From: Colletes latitarsis
Taxonomy: Eukaryota; Arthropoda; Insecta; Hymenoptera; Colletidae
NCBI RefSeq assembly: GCF_051014445.1
Contig: NW_027488367.1
Coordinates: forward strand, 24,537,501-24,601,500
DNA length: 64,000 nucleotides
Reading direction: 5' to 3'
Made by a program: the position numbers and the translations under genes. The notes beneath the pieces were generated by a model. It worked only from the letters and a program-made list of their open reading frames with translations. It ran no database searches and had not been told where the DNA came from. Shown piece by piece: positions 1 through 10,140 of the stretch (its first letter is position 1; each line of letters opens with the position of its first letter).

Positions 1-176
1 CTCATACTTTCGCGTTTTTCACATACTTGTTGAACAGATCCTGGGTTTTTTCTGGTTTGGGTCACGTAGTAGTGTGATACTACACTGAAACATTCAATTA
101 AACCTGGTCTTGATAAACATTTTAGAGGATAACGCATGTTAGGTCTGGGTTAGGTCTAGGATTTGCCCTCATCAGG
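1..176. repeat. Exemplar monomer, subfamily S1 (disrupted palindrome, TACT core)
   Basis: The window happens to start exactly at a monomer boundary as defined by CTCATAC. The head is CTCATACTTTCGCG followed by a T tract. The body has GTTTGGGTCACG and AGTGTGATACTACACT, where the usual GGTACC centre is changed at two positions so the KpnI site is lost. The tail has GGTCTTGATAAACATTTTAG. Other S1 copies lie near 15,676, 16,382, 17,967, 20,95x, 30,29x, 37,86x, 38,57x and 41,03x, always in S1-S2 or S1-E contexts. S1 is therefore a useful tracer of the large duplicated unit. Confidence 0.9.
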
Positions 177-352
177 CTCATTCTTTCGCATATTTCTCAT
201 ACTTGATGGCTAGATCCTGGGCTTTTTCTGGATTGCATCACGTAGTAATGAAGTACAACACTGAAACAGTCAATTAAACCTGGTTTCGATCAATATTTTA
301 GAGAATAATTCATGTTAGGTCTAGGGTAGGTCTGGGATTTGCTCTCATCAGG
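177..352. repeat. Exemplar monomer, subfamily S2 (AAGTACAACA core, no KpnI site)
   Basis: The head is CTCATTCTTTCGCATATTTC, with TTGATGGCTAGATCC, GGGCTTTTTCTGGATTGCATC and the core TGAAGTACAACACTG. The GTAC centre remains, but both arms have changed so the long palindrome is gone. Many copies continue with GGTTTCCATCAATATC and GAGGACAACGCAAG. It recurs dozens of times between 1 and 46 kb, is rare between 46 and 60 kb, and reappears near 60.4, 61.7 and 63.1 kb. It is almost always followed by an S3, S4, S1-like or GTGTTTTTC-type monomer. Confidence 0.9.
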
Positions 353-528
353 CACATTCTTTCGCATATTTCTCATACTTGATGGCTAGATCCTGGGCTG
401 TTTCTGGATTGTATGACGTAGTAATGTGGTACCACACTGAAACAGTCAATTAAACCTGGTTTCGATCAATATTTTAGAGGATAACGCAAGTTAGGTCTAG
501 GTTAGGCCTGGGATTTGCCCTCATCAGG
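353..528. repeat. Exemplar monomer, subfamily S3 (TGTATGACGTAG)
   Basis: It shares the CATATTTC and TTGATGGCTAGATCC head with S2, but reads GGGCTGTTTCTGGATTG and TATGACGTAGTAATG before an intact GGTACC palindrome. The first bases are CACATTC in place of CTCATTC. Copies with the same CACATTC marker occur near 16.7, 19.7, 21.3, 28.9, 29.1, 38.9 and 41.4 kb. In most of these it precedes an S4 monomer (GCAGTTTTAAC head), so S3-S4 behaves as a linked pair. Confidence 0.88.
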
Positions 529-704
529 GTCATACTTTCGCAGTTTTAACAAAGATGTTGACCTGATCGAGGGTTTTTTCTGCTCTGGATCACGTAGTAA
601 AGTGGTACCACACTGAAACATTCAATTAAACCTGGTCTTGATAAATATTCTAGAGGATAACGCATGTTAGGTCTAGGTTAGGTCTGGGATTTGCTCTCAT
701 CAGG
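529..704. repeat. Exemplar monomer, subfamily S4 (GCAGTTTTAAC head)
   Basis: This monomer begins GTCATACTTTCGCAG instead of CTCATAC. It reads GTTGACCTGATCGAGGG where other subfamilies have GTTGAACxGATCCTGGG, and TTTTTTCTGCT in place of TTCTGGT. It has GTAAAGTGG before an intact GGTACC palindrome, followed by ACATTCAATTAAACC and GGTCTTGATAAATATT. This is one of the most divergent heads in the array, yet nearly identical copies recur at 12.5, 19.4, 19.9, 21.5, 26.96, 29.24, 35.93, 39.1, 41.57, 49.85, 54.96, 58.14, 60.6 and 63.26 kb. The spread copies show that it is old and re-amplified as part of longer units. Confidence 0.9.
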
Positions 705-1056
705 CTCATACTTTCGAATTCTTCACATACTTGTTGAACGGATCCTGGGTTTTTTCTGGTTTGGATCACGTAGTAATGTGGTACCACACTGAAACAGTCC
801 ATTAAGCCTGGTTTGGATGAATATTTTAGAGGATAACGCATGTAAGGTCTAGGTTAGCCCTGGGATTTTCACTCATCAGACTCATACTTTCGCATTCTTC
901 TCATACTTGTTGAACTGATCCTGGGTTTTTTCTGGTTTGGATCACGTAGTAATGTGTCACCACACTGAAACAGTCCATCAAACCTGGTTTCGCTCAATAT
1001 TTTAGAGAATAATTCATGTTAGGTCTAGGGTAGGTCTGGGATTTGCTCTCATCAGG

Positions 1057-1232
1057 CTCACAGTTTCGAGTTTTTCACATACCTGTTAAACAGATCCTGG
1101 GTTTTTTCTGGTTTGGATCACGAAGTAGTGTGGTACCACACTGAAACAGTCCATTAAACCTGGTTTCGCTCAATATTTTAGAGGATAACGCAAGTTAGGT
1201 CTAGGTTAGGCCTGGGATTTTCCCTCATCAGG
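1057..1232. repeat. Exemplar monomer, subfamily D (16-bp palindrome)
   Basis: The head is CTCACAGTTTCGAG with ACCTGTTAAACAGATCC. The body reads ATCACGAAGTAGTG and leads into the longest version of the palindrome. The tail has CAGTCCATTAAACC and GGTTTCGCTCAATATT. Near-copies are the second monomer of the 880-bp cassettes (1761, 4757, 24835, 33466). Related CACAGTTTAGCG monomers lie near 6342, 7224, 8456 and 9336. Confidence 0.88.
1127..1142. other. Perfect 16-bp palindrome around a KpnI site
   Basis: AGTGTGGTACCACACT is its own reverse complement. Monomers reading GTAGTAGTG or GAAGTAGTG before the site have the full 16 bp. The commoner GTAATGTGG form gives a perfect 12-bp version. The arms are kept in most subfamilies even where the centre is changed. 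No protein that binds it is known to me. It could be a dimer-binding site, or simply inherited from the founder monomer. Confidence 0.9.
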
Positions 1233-1584
1233 CTCATACTTTCGTGTTTTTCATATACTTGTTGAACAGATCCTGAGTTTTTTCTGGTTTGGATCCCGTA
1301 GTAGTGTGGTACCACACTGAAACAGTCCATCAAACCTGGTTTCGCTCAATATTTTAGAGGATAACGCATCTTAGGTCAAGGTTAGGTCTGGGATTTGCTC
1401 TCATGAGGTTCATTCTTTCGCATATTTCTCATACTTGATGGCTAGATCCTGGGCTGTTTCTGGATTGTATGACGTAGTAATGTGGTACCACACTGAAACT
1501 GTCAATTAAACCTGGTTTCGATCAATATTTTAGAGGATAACGCAAGTTAGGTCTAGGTTAGGCCTGGGATTTGCCCTCATCAGG

Positions 1585-2464
1585 CTCATACTTTCGTGTT
1601 TTTCATATACTTGTTGAACAGATCCTGGGTTTTTTCTGGTTTGGATCCCGTAGTAGTGTGGTACCACACTGAAACAGTCCATCAAACCTGGTTTCGCTCA
1701 ATATTTTAGAGGATAACGCATCTTAGGTCAAGGTTAGGTCTAAGATTTGCCCTCATCAGGCTCACAGTTTCGAGTTTTTCACATACCTGTTAAACAGATC
1801 CTGGGTTTTTTCTGGTTTGGATCACGAAGTAGTGTGGTACCACACTGAAACAGTCCATTAAACCTGGTTTCGCTCAATATTTTAGAGGATAACGCATGTT
1901 AGGTCTAGGTTAGGTCTGGGATTTGCTCTCATGAGGCTCATTCTTTCGCATATTTCTCATACTTGATGGCTAGATCATGGGCTTTCTCTGGATTGCATCA
2001 CGTAGTAATGTAGTACCACACTGAAACAGTCAATGAAACCTGGTTTCCATCAATATTTTTGAAGCCATCGCAAGTTAGGTCTAGGTAAGGCCTGAGATTT
2101 TCACTGATCAGACTCATAATTTCGCCTTCTTCACATACTTGTTGAACGGATCCTGGGTTTTTTCTGGTTTGGAACACGTAGTAATGTGGTACCACACTGA
2201 AACGTTCAATTAAACCTGGTCTTGATAAATATTTTAGAGGATAACGCATGTAAGGTCTAGGTTAGCCGTGGGATTTTCACTGATCAGACTCATACTTTCG
2301 CATATTTCTCATACTTCATGGCTAGATCCTGGGCTATTTCTGGATTGGATCACGTAGTAAAGTGGTACCACACTGAAACATTCAATGAAACCTGGTCTGG
2401 ATAAATATTTTAGAGGATAACGCATGTTAGGTTTGGGTTAGGTCTAGGATTTGCCCTCAGCAGG
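1585..2464. repeat. 880-bp five-monomer cassette, copy 1 of 4
   Basis: Five 176-bp monomers start at 1585, 1761, 1937, 2113 and 2289. The block recurs at 4581-5460, 24,659-25,538 and 33,290-34,169. Marker words shared by all four are TTTCATATACTTGTTG, ACCTGTTAAACAGATC, GATCATGGGCTTTC, TTTTTGAAGCCATCGCAAG and TTTCGCCTTCTTC. Only a handful of differences are visible among copies, for example AACGGATCC here against AACAGATCC in the third. The block borders differ in each location. Confidence 0.92.
2289..2464. repeat. Exemplar monomer, subfamily C (TTCATGGCTAG, GTAAAGTGG)
   Basis: The head CATATTTCTCATAC is followed by TTCATGGCTAGATCCTGGG and CTATTTCTGGATTGGATC. The core is AAAGTGGTACCACAC. The tail has ACATTCAATGAAACC and TGGATAAATATT, a combination not seen in other subfamilies. 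Other copies lie near 5285, 6166, 9160, 13.56, 23.25, 25.36, 30.65, 32.24, 34.0, 34.5, 36.83, 37.34, 43.15, 44.73 and 45.97 kb. The next monomer often starts in a D-type or E-type head. C is essentially absent from the array to the right of 46.2 kb. Confidence 0.88.
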
Positions 2465-3621
2465 CTCATACTTTCGCATATTTCTCATACTTCATGGCTA
2501 GATCCTGGGCTGTTTCTGGTTTGTATCACGTAGTAATGTGGTACCACGCTGAAACAGTCAATTAAACCAGGTTTCGATCAATATGTTTGAGGATAACGCA
2601 TGTTAGGTCTAGGTTAGGCCTGGGATTTTCACTCATCAGCCTCATACTTTCGCATTCTTCACATACTTGTTGAACGGATCCTGGGTTTTTTCTGGTTTGG
2701 ATCACGTAGTAATGTGGTACCACACTGAAACAGTCGATTAAACCTGGTTTTGATCAATATTTTAGAGGATAACGCATAGTCAGGTTTGGGATAGGTCTGG
2801 GATTTGCCCTCATCAGACTCATACTTTCGCACACTTCACATACTCGTTGAACAGATCCTGGGTTATTTTCTGGTTTGTATCACATAGTAATGTGGTACCA
2901 CACTGAAACAGTCGATTAAACATGGTTTCGATCAATATTTTAGAGAATAATTCATGTTAGGTCTAGGTTAGGTCAGGGATTTGCTCTCATCAGGCTCGTT
3001 CTTTCGCATATTTCTCATACTTGATGGCTAGATCCTGGGCTTTTTCTGGATTGCATCACGTAGTAATGAAGTACAACACTGAAACAGTCAATTAAACCTG
3101 GTTTCCATCAATATCTTAGAGGACAACGTAAGTTAGGTCTGGGATAGGTCTGGGATTTGCCCTCATCTGGCTCATACTTTCGTGTTTTTCACATACTTGT
3201 TGAATGATCCTGGGTTTTCTCTGGTTTGGATCACGTAGTAGTGTGGTACCACACTGAAACAGTCCATTAAACCTGGTTTGGATCAATATTTTAGAGGATA
3301 ACGCATGTTAGGTCTAGGTTAGGACTGGAATTTTCACTCTTCAGACACATACTTTCGCATTCTTCACATACTTGTTGAACGGATCCTGGGTTTTTTCTGG
3401 TTTGGATCGCGTAGTAATGTGGTACCACACTGAAACAGTCGATTAAACCTGGTTTTGACCAATATTTTAGAGGATAACGCATAGTTAGGTTTGGGATAGG
3501 TCTGGGATTTGACCTCATCAGACTCATACTTTCGCACACTTCACATACTCGTTGAACAGATCCTGGGTTATTTTCTGGTTTGGATCACATAGTAATGTGG
3601 TACCACACTGAAACAGTCGAT
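2465..3621. repeat. Continuation matching 25,539-26,694
   Basis: The offset of 23,074 bp that holds for the cassette continues to about 3,620. Markers shared with the partner are CGCATAGTCAGGTTTGGG, GACAACGTAAGTTAGG, a 175-bp monomer with GTTGAATGATCC (3171-3345), and CTTCAGACACATAC. The partner switches to an AGAGAATAATTCATG tail near 26,695 while this copy continues with TTTTTGAGG. CATAGTTAGG and CATAGTCAGG are one base longer than CATGTTAGG, which gives 178-bp spacing where it meets an E monomer. Confidence 0.88.
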
Positions 3622-4580
3622 TAAACCAGGTTTCGATCAATATTTTTGAGGACAACGCATGTTAGGTCTAGGTTAGGCCTGGGATTTTCACTCATCAGAC
3701 TCATAGTTTCGCATTCTTCACATACTTGTTGAACGGATCCTGGGTTATTTCTGGTTTGGATCACGTAGTAATGTGGGACCACACTGAAACAGCCAATTAA
3801 ACCTGGTTTCGACCAATATTTTAGAGAATAATTCATGTTAGGACTAGGTCAGGTCTGGGATTTGCTCTCATCAGGCTCATTCTTTCGCATATTTCTCATA
3901 CTTGATGGCTAGATCCTGGGCTTTTTCTGGTTTGGATCTCGTAGTAATGTGGTACCACACTGAAACAGTCGATTAAACCTGGTTTCGATCAATATTTTAG
4001 AGGATAACGCGTGTTAAGTCTGGGATTGGTCTGGGATTTTCACTCATCAGACTCATACTTTCGCACACTTCACATACTCGTTGAACAGATCCTGGGTTAT
4101 TTTCTGGTTTGGATCACATAGTAATGTGGTACCACACGGAAACAGTCGATTAAACCAGGTTTCGATCAATATTTTTGAGGATAACGCATGTTAGGTCTAG
4201 GTTAGGCCTGGGATTTGACCTCATCAGACTCATACTATCGCATTCTTCACATACTTGTTGAACGGATCCTGGGATTTTTCTGGTTTGGATCACGTAGTAA
4301 TGTGGTACCACACTGAAACAGTCCATCAAACCTGGTTTCGCTCAATATTTTAGAGAATAATTCATGTTAGGTCTAGGTTAGGTCTGGGATTTGCTCTCAT
4401 CAGGCTCGTTCTTTCGCATATCTCTCATACTTCATGGCTAGATCCTGGGCTCTTTCTGGATTGTATCACGTAGTAATGTGGTACCACGCTGAAACAGTCA
4501 ATTAAACCTGGTTTCGATCAATATTTTAGAGGATAACGCAAGTTAGGTCTGGCATAGGTCTGGGATTCACCCTCATCAGG
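3622..4580. repeat. Mixed F, S2-like, E monomers; end matches 24,378-24,658
   Basis: Monomers alternate between F (GGGACCAC or GGTACC core), a GATGGCTAG head with GATCTCGTAG body, and E. From about 4,300 the sequence matches 24,378 onward at an offset of 20,078, including GCATATCTCTCATAC and GGGCTCTTTCTGG. That match runs into the 880-bp cassette. The 24-kb copy therefore resembles this locus on its left side and the 1.6-3.6 kb locus on its right. Confidence 0.8.
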
Positions 4581-5460
4581 CTCATACTTTCGTGTTTTTC
4601 ATATACTTGTTGAACAGATCCTGGGTTTTTTCTGGTTTGGATCCCGTAGTAGTGTGGTACCACACTGAAACAGTCCATCAAACCTGGTTTCGCTCAATAT
4701 TTTAGAGGATAACGCATCTTAGGTCAAGGTTAGGTCTAAGATTTGCCCTCATCAGGCTCACAGTTTCGAGTTTTTCACATACCTGTTAAACAGATCCTGG
4801 GTTTTTTCTGGTTTGGATCACGAAGTAGTGTGGTACCACACTGAAACAGTCCATTAAACCTGGTTTCGCTCAATATTTTAGAGGATAACGCATGTTAGAT
4901 CTAGGTTAGGACTGGGATTTGCTCTCATGAGGCTCATTCTTTCGCATATTTCTCATACTTGATGGCTAGATCATGGGCTTTCTCTGGATTGCATCACGTA
5001 GTAATGTAGTACCACACTGAAACAGTCAATGAAACCTGGTTTCCATCAATATTTTTGAAGCCATCGCAAGTTAGGTCTAGGTAAGGCCTGAGATTTTCAC
5101 TGATCAGACTCATAATTTCGCCTTCTTCACATACTTGTTGAACGGATCCTGGGTTTTTTCTGGTTTGGAACACGTAGTAATGTGGTACCACACTGAAACG
5201 TTCAATTAAACCTGGTCTTGATAAATATTTTAGAGGATAACGCATGTAAGGTCTAGGTTAGCCGTGGGATTTTCACTGATCAGACTCATACTTTCGCATA
5301 TTTCTCATACTTCATGGCTAGATCCTGGGCTATTTCTGGATTGGATCACGTAGTAAAGTGGTACCACACTGAAACATTCAATGAAACCTGGTCTGGATAA
5401 ATATTTTAGAGGATAACGCATGTTAGGTTTGGGTTAGGTTTAGGATTTGCCCTCAGCAGG
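4581..5460. repeat. 880-bp five-monomer cassette, copy 2 of 4
   Basis: Offset 2,996 bp from copy 1, equal to 17 monomers plus 4 bp. It carries the same TTTTTGAAGCCATCG marker (5,050-5,070) and differs by single bases such as GTTAGATCTAGG where copy 1 has GTTAGGTCTAGG. To the right it leaves the match at about 5,487: the next monomer has TTGATGGCTAG here and TTCATGGCTAG after copy 1. Confidence 0.92.
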
Positions 5461-6693
5461 CTCATACTTTCGCATATTTCTCATACTTGATGGCTAGATC
5501 CTGGGCTTTTTCTGGTTTGGATCTCGTAGTAATGTGGTACCACACTGAAACAGTCGATTAAACCTGGTTTCGATCAATATTTTAGAGGATAACGCGTGTT
5601 AAGTCTGGGATTGGTCTGGGATTTGACCTCATCAGACTCATACTTTCGCACACTTCACATACTCGTTGAACAGATCCTGGGTTATTTTCTGGTTTGGATC
5701 ACATAGTAATGTGGTACCACACTGAAACAGACGATTAAACCAGGTTTCGATCAATATTATTGAGGATAACGCATGTTAGGTCTAGGTTAGGCCTGGGATT
5801 TTCACTCATCAGACTCATACTTTCGCATTCTTCACATATTTGTTGAACGGATCCTGGGTTTTTTCTGGTTTAGATCACGTAGTAATGTGGGACCACACTG
5901 AAACAGCCAATTAAACCTGGTTTCGATCAATATTTTAGAGAATAATTCATGTTAGGTCTAGGTCAGGTCTGGGATTTGCCCTCATCAGGCTCATACTTTC
6001 GCATATTTCTCATACTTCAAGGCTAGACACTGGGCTGCTTCTGGATTGTATCACGTAGTAATGTGGAACCACGCTGAAACAGTCAATTAAACCTGGTTTC
6101 GATCAATATTTTAGAGGATAACGCAAGTTAGGTCTGGGATAGGTCTTGGATTTGCCCTCATCAGGCTCTAACCTTCGCATATTTCTCATACTTCATGGCT
6201 TGATCCTGGGCTATTTCTGGATTGGATCACGTAGTAAAGTGGTACCACACTGAAACATTCAATGAAACCTGGTCTGGATAAATATTTTAGAGGATAACGC
6301 ATCTTAGGTCTGGGTTAGGTCTAAGATTTGCCCTCATCAGGCTCACAGTTTAGCGTTTTTCACATACTTGTTGAACAGATCCTGGGTGTTTTCTGGTTTG
6401 GATCACGAAGTAGTGTGGTACCACACTGAAACAGTCCATTAAACCTGGTTTCGCTCAATATATTAGAGGATAACGCATGTAAGGTCTAGGTTAGGTCTGG
6501 GATTTGCTCCCATCAGGATCATTCTTTCGCATATTTCTCATAGTTGATGGCTAGATCCTGGGTTTTTTCTGGTTTGGATCACGTAGTAATGTGGTACCAC
6601 ACTGAAACAGTCGATTAAACCTGGTTTCGATCAATATTTTAGAGGATAACGCAAGTTAAGTCTGGGAATGGTCTGGGATTTGACCTCATCAGA
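5461..6693. repeat. Mixed monomers; 5,900-6,627 copied at 8,894-9,621
   Basis: From about 5,900 to 6,627 the sequence matches 8,894-9,621 at a constant offset of 2,994 bp. Markers in both are TCAAGGCTAGACACTGGG, GTGGAACCACGCTG, GGCTCTAACCTTCG, a D-type head with TTTAGCG, GGGTGTTTTCTGG and CAATATATTAGAGG. After the block the first copy has AACGCAAGTTAAG, the second TATTCTAGAGGACAACG. The stretch before 5,900 holds S2-like, E and F monomers. Confidence 0.88.
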
Positions 6694-8983
6694 CTCATAC
6701 TTTCGCACACTTCACATACTCGTTGAACAGATCCTGGGTTATTTCCTGGTTTGGATCACATAGTAATGTGGTACCACACGGAAACAGTCGATTAAACCAG
6801 GTTTCGATCAATATTATTGAGGATAACGCATGTTAGGTCTAGGTTAGGCCTGGGATTTGACCTCATCAGACTCATACTATCGCATTCTTAGCATACTTGT
6901 TGAACGGATCCTGGGTTTTTTCTGGTTTGGATCACGTAGTAATGTGGTACCACACTGAAACAGTCGATTAAACCTGGTTTCGATCAATATTTTAGAGGAT
7001 AACGCAAGCTAGGTCTGGGATAGGTCTGGGATTTGACCTCATCAGACTCATACTTTCGCACACTTCACATACTCCTTGAACAGATCCTGGGTTATTTTCT
7101 GGCTTGGATCACATAGTAATGTGGTACCACACTGAAACAGTCGATTAAACCTGGTCTGGATAAATATTTTAGAGGATAACGCATCTTAGGTCTGGGTTAG
7201 GTCTAAGATTTGCCATCATCAGTCTCACAGTTTAGCGTTTTTCACATACTTCTTGAACAGATCCTGGGCTTTCTCTGGTTTGGATCACGAAGTAGTGTGG
7301 TACCACACTGAAACAGTCCATTAAACCTGGTTTCGCTCAATATTTTACAGGATAACGCATGTTAGGTCTAGGTTAGGTCAGGGATTTGCTCCCATCAGGC
7401 TCATTCTTTCGCATGTTTCTCATACTTGGTGGCTAGATCCTGGGCTTTTTCTGGATTGCATCACGCAGTAATGAAGTACAACACTGAAACAGTCAATTAA
7501 ACCTGGTTCCCATCAATATTCTAGAGGACAACGCATGTTAGGTCTAGGTTAGGCCTGGGATTTGCCCTCATCAGGGTCATACTGTCGCAGTTTTAACATA
7601 CTTGTTGAACGGATCCTGGGTTTTTTCTGGCTTGGTTCACGTAGTAATGTGGTACCACACTGAAACATTCAATTAAACCTGGTCTTGATAAATATTTTAG
7701 ATGAAAACGCATGTTAGGTTTGGGTTAGGTCTAGGATTTGCCCCCATCAGGCTCATACTTTCGCATATTTCTCATACTTGATGGCTAGATCCTGGGCTTT
7801 TTCTGGATTGCATCACGTAGTAATGAAGTACAACACTGAAACAGTCAATTAAACCTGGTTTCCATCAATATTCTAGAGGACAACGCATGTTAGGTCTAGG
7901 TTAGGCCTGGGATTTGCCCTCATCAGGGTCATACTGTCGCAGTTTTAACATACTTGTTGAACAGATCCTGGGTTTTTTCTGGTTTGGATTACGTAGTAAT
8001 GTGGGGCCACACTGAAACATTCAAGTAAACCTGTTTTCGATCAATATTTTAGAGAATAATTCATGTTAGGTCTAGGATAGGTCTGGGATTTGCTCTCATC
8101 AGGCTCATTCTTTCGCATATTTCTCATACATGTTGAACAGATCCTGGGTTTTTTCGGGTTTGGTTCACGTAGTAATGTGGTACCACACTGAAACATTCAA
8201 TTAAACCTTTTCTTGATAAATATTTTAGAGGATAACGCATGTTAGGTTTGGGTTAGGTCTAGGATTTGCCCTCATCAGGCTCATACTTTCGCATATATCT
8301 CATACTTCATGGCTAGATCCTGGGCTGTTTCTGGATTGTATCAGGTAGTAAAGTGGTACCACACTGAAACATTCAATGAAACTTGGTCTGGATAAATATT
8401 TTAGAGGATAACGCATCTTAGGTCTGGGTTAGGTCTAAGATTTGCCCTCATCAGTCTCACAGTTTAGCGTTTTTCACATACTTCTTGAACAGATCCTGGG
8501 CTTTCTCTGGTTTGGATCACGAAGTAGTGTGGTACCACACTGAAACAGTCCATTAAACCTGGTTTCGCTCAATATTTTAGAGGATAACGCATGTTAGGTC
8601 TAGGTTAGGTCTGGGATTTGCTCCCATCAGGCTCATTCTTTCGCATGTTTCTCATACTTGATGGCTAGATCCTGGGCTTTTTCTGGATTGCATCACGTAG
8701 TAATGAAGTACAACACTGAAACAGTCAATTAAAACTGGTTTCCATCAATATTCTAGAGGACAACGCATGTTAGGTCTAGGTTAGGCCTGGGATTTGCCCT
8801 CATCAGGGTCATACTGTCGCAGTTTTAACATACTTGTTGAACGGATCCTGGGTTTTTTCTGGCTTGGTTCACGTAGTAATGTGGTACCACACTGAAACAG
8901 CCAATTAAACCTGGTTTCGATCAATATTTTAGAGAATAATTCATGTTAGGTCTAGGTCAGGTCTGGGATTTGCCCTCATCAGG
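6694..8983. repeat. 1,232-bp seven-monomer repeat: 7,150-7,662 and 8,382-8,894
   Basis: A D-type monomer with GTCTCACAGTTTAGCG and ACTTCTTGAACAG starts at 7224 and again at 8456, exactly seven monomers on. The match covers about 7,150-7,662 and 8,382-8,894 and includes CTTGGTTCACG, TACTGTCGCAGTTTTAAC and CAATATTCTAGAGGACAACG. Between them lie an S2 monomer (7752), a second TACTGTCGCAG monomer, and one with CATACATGTTGAACAG. Before 7,150 are E and F monomers with GTTAAGTCTGGGAATGG. Confidence 0.85.
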
Positions 8984-10140
8984 CTCATACTTTCGCATAT
9001 TTCTCATACTTCAAGGCTAGACACTGGGCTGTTTCTGGATTGTATCACGTAGTAATGTGGAACCACGCTGAAACAGTCAATTAAACCTGGTTTCGATCAA
9101 TATTTTAGAGGATAACGCAAGTTAGGTCTGGGATAGGTCTTGGATTTGCCCTCATCAGGCTCTAACCTTCGCATATTTCTCATACTTCATGGCTTGATCC
9201 TGGGCTATTTCTGGATTGGATCACGTAGTAAAGTGGTACCACACTGAAACATTCAATGAAACCTGGTCTGGATAAATATTTTAGAGGATAACGCATCTTA
9301 GGTCTGGGTTAGGTCTAAGATTTGCCCTCATCAGGCTCACAGTTTAGCGTTTTTCACATACTTGTTGAACAGATCCTGGGTGTTTTCTGGTTTGGATCAC
9401 GAAGTAGTGTGGTACCACACTGAAACAGTCCATTAAACCTGGTTTCGCTCAATATATTAGAGGATAACGCATGTAAGGTCTAGGTTAGGTCTGGGATTTG
9501 CTCCCATCAGGATCATTCTTTCGCATATTTCTCATAGTTGATGGCTAGATCCTGGGTTTTTTCTGGTTTGGATCACGTAGTAATGTGGTACCACACTGAA
9601 ACAGTCGATTAAACCTGGTTTCGATCAATATTCTAGAGGACAACGCATGTTAGGTCTAGGTTAGGCCTGGGATTTGCCCTCATCAGGGTCATACTGTCGC
9701 AGTTTTAACATACTTGTTGAACGGATCCTGGGTTTTTTCTGGCTTGGTTCACGTAGTAATGTGGTACCACACTGAAACAGCCAATTAAACCTGGTTTCGA
9801 TCAATATTTTAGAGAATAATTCATGTTAGGTCTAGGTCAGGTCTGGGATTTGCCCTCATCAGGCTCATACTTTCGCATATTTCTCATACTTCAAGGCTAG
9901 ACACTGGGCTGTTTCTGGATTGTATCACGTAGTAATGTGGAACCACGCTGAAACAGTCAATTAAACCTGGTTTCGATCAATATTTTAGAGGATAACGCAT
10001 GTTAGGTTTGGGTTAGGTCTAGGATTTGCCCTCATCAGGCTCATACTTTCGCATATTTCACATACTTCATGGCTAGATCCTGGGCTGTTTCTGGATTGTA
10101 TCACTTAGTAATGTGGTACCACACTGAAACATTCAATGAA
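8984..10140. repeat. 880-bp spaced repeat: 8,741-9,105 and 9,621-9,985
   Basis: The monomer with TCAAGGCTAGACACTGGG starts at 8984 and again at 9864, five monomers apart. The upstream TACTGTCGCAG monomer is repeated with it. The intervening monomers are the second copy of the 5,990-6,627 block. After 9,985 the tail changes to GTTAGGTTTGGGTTAGG and a C-like monomer follows with ATCACTTAGTAATG. Local unequal exchange of five-monomer and seven-monomer lengths explains the layout; this is inference. Confidence 0.85.

Larger units (their letters stand above)
1..704. repeat. Four-monomer block S1-S2-S3-S4, copy of 20,959-21,662
   Basis: The four monomers at 1, 177, 353 and 529 match 20,959-21,662 at a constant offset of 20,958 bp with few differences. 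Both copies share the unusual GATAAATATTCTAGAGG (XbaI site) and TTTCTGCTCTGG. After about position 700 the two diverge: here an F-type TTCGAATTCTTC head follows, there an S2 head. The same S1-S2-S3-S4 order also occurs at 16,382-17,0xx (without S4), 38,57x-39,22x and 41,03x-41,74x. Confidence 0.88.
705..1584. repeat. Five mixed monomers; first part matches 24,076-24,446
   Basis: Monomers start at 705 (F with TTCGAATTC), 881 (G with GTGTCACC core), 1057 (D), 1233 (GTGTTTTTC head with ATCCCGTAG) and 1409 (S3-like). About 650-1,020 matches 24,076-24,446 at an offset of 23,426, including the rare GTGTCACCACACTG core. The monomer at 1233 is nearly repeated at 1585, 352 bp on, so a two-monomer duplication sits across the border with the next block. 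Confidence 0.8.

Noticed and set aside
77..92. S1 core AGTGTGATACTACACT as a compensated palindrome
   Set aside because: Relative to AGTGTGGTACCACACT the two changes are at positions 7 and 11, which do not pair with each other, so they are not compensatory and the centre is simply mismatched.
1..176. Assignment to a known 170-180 bp satellite (for example primate alpha, Arabidopsis 178-bp, Brassica 176-bp or honey-bee AluI 176-bp families)
   Set aside because: Length is similar, but I cannot recognise sequence identity. The consensus also lacks a regular AluI site. A database search would be decisive: a match over most of the monomer would support assignment, none would mark it as an undescribed family.
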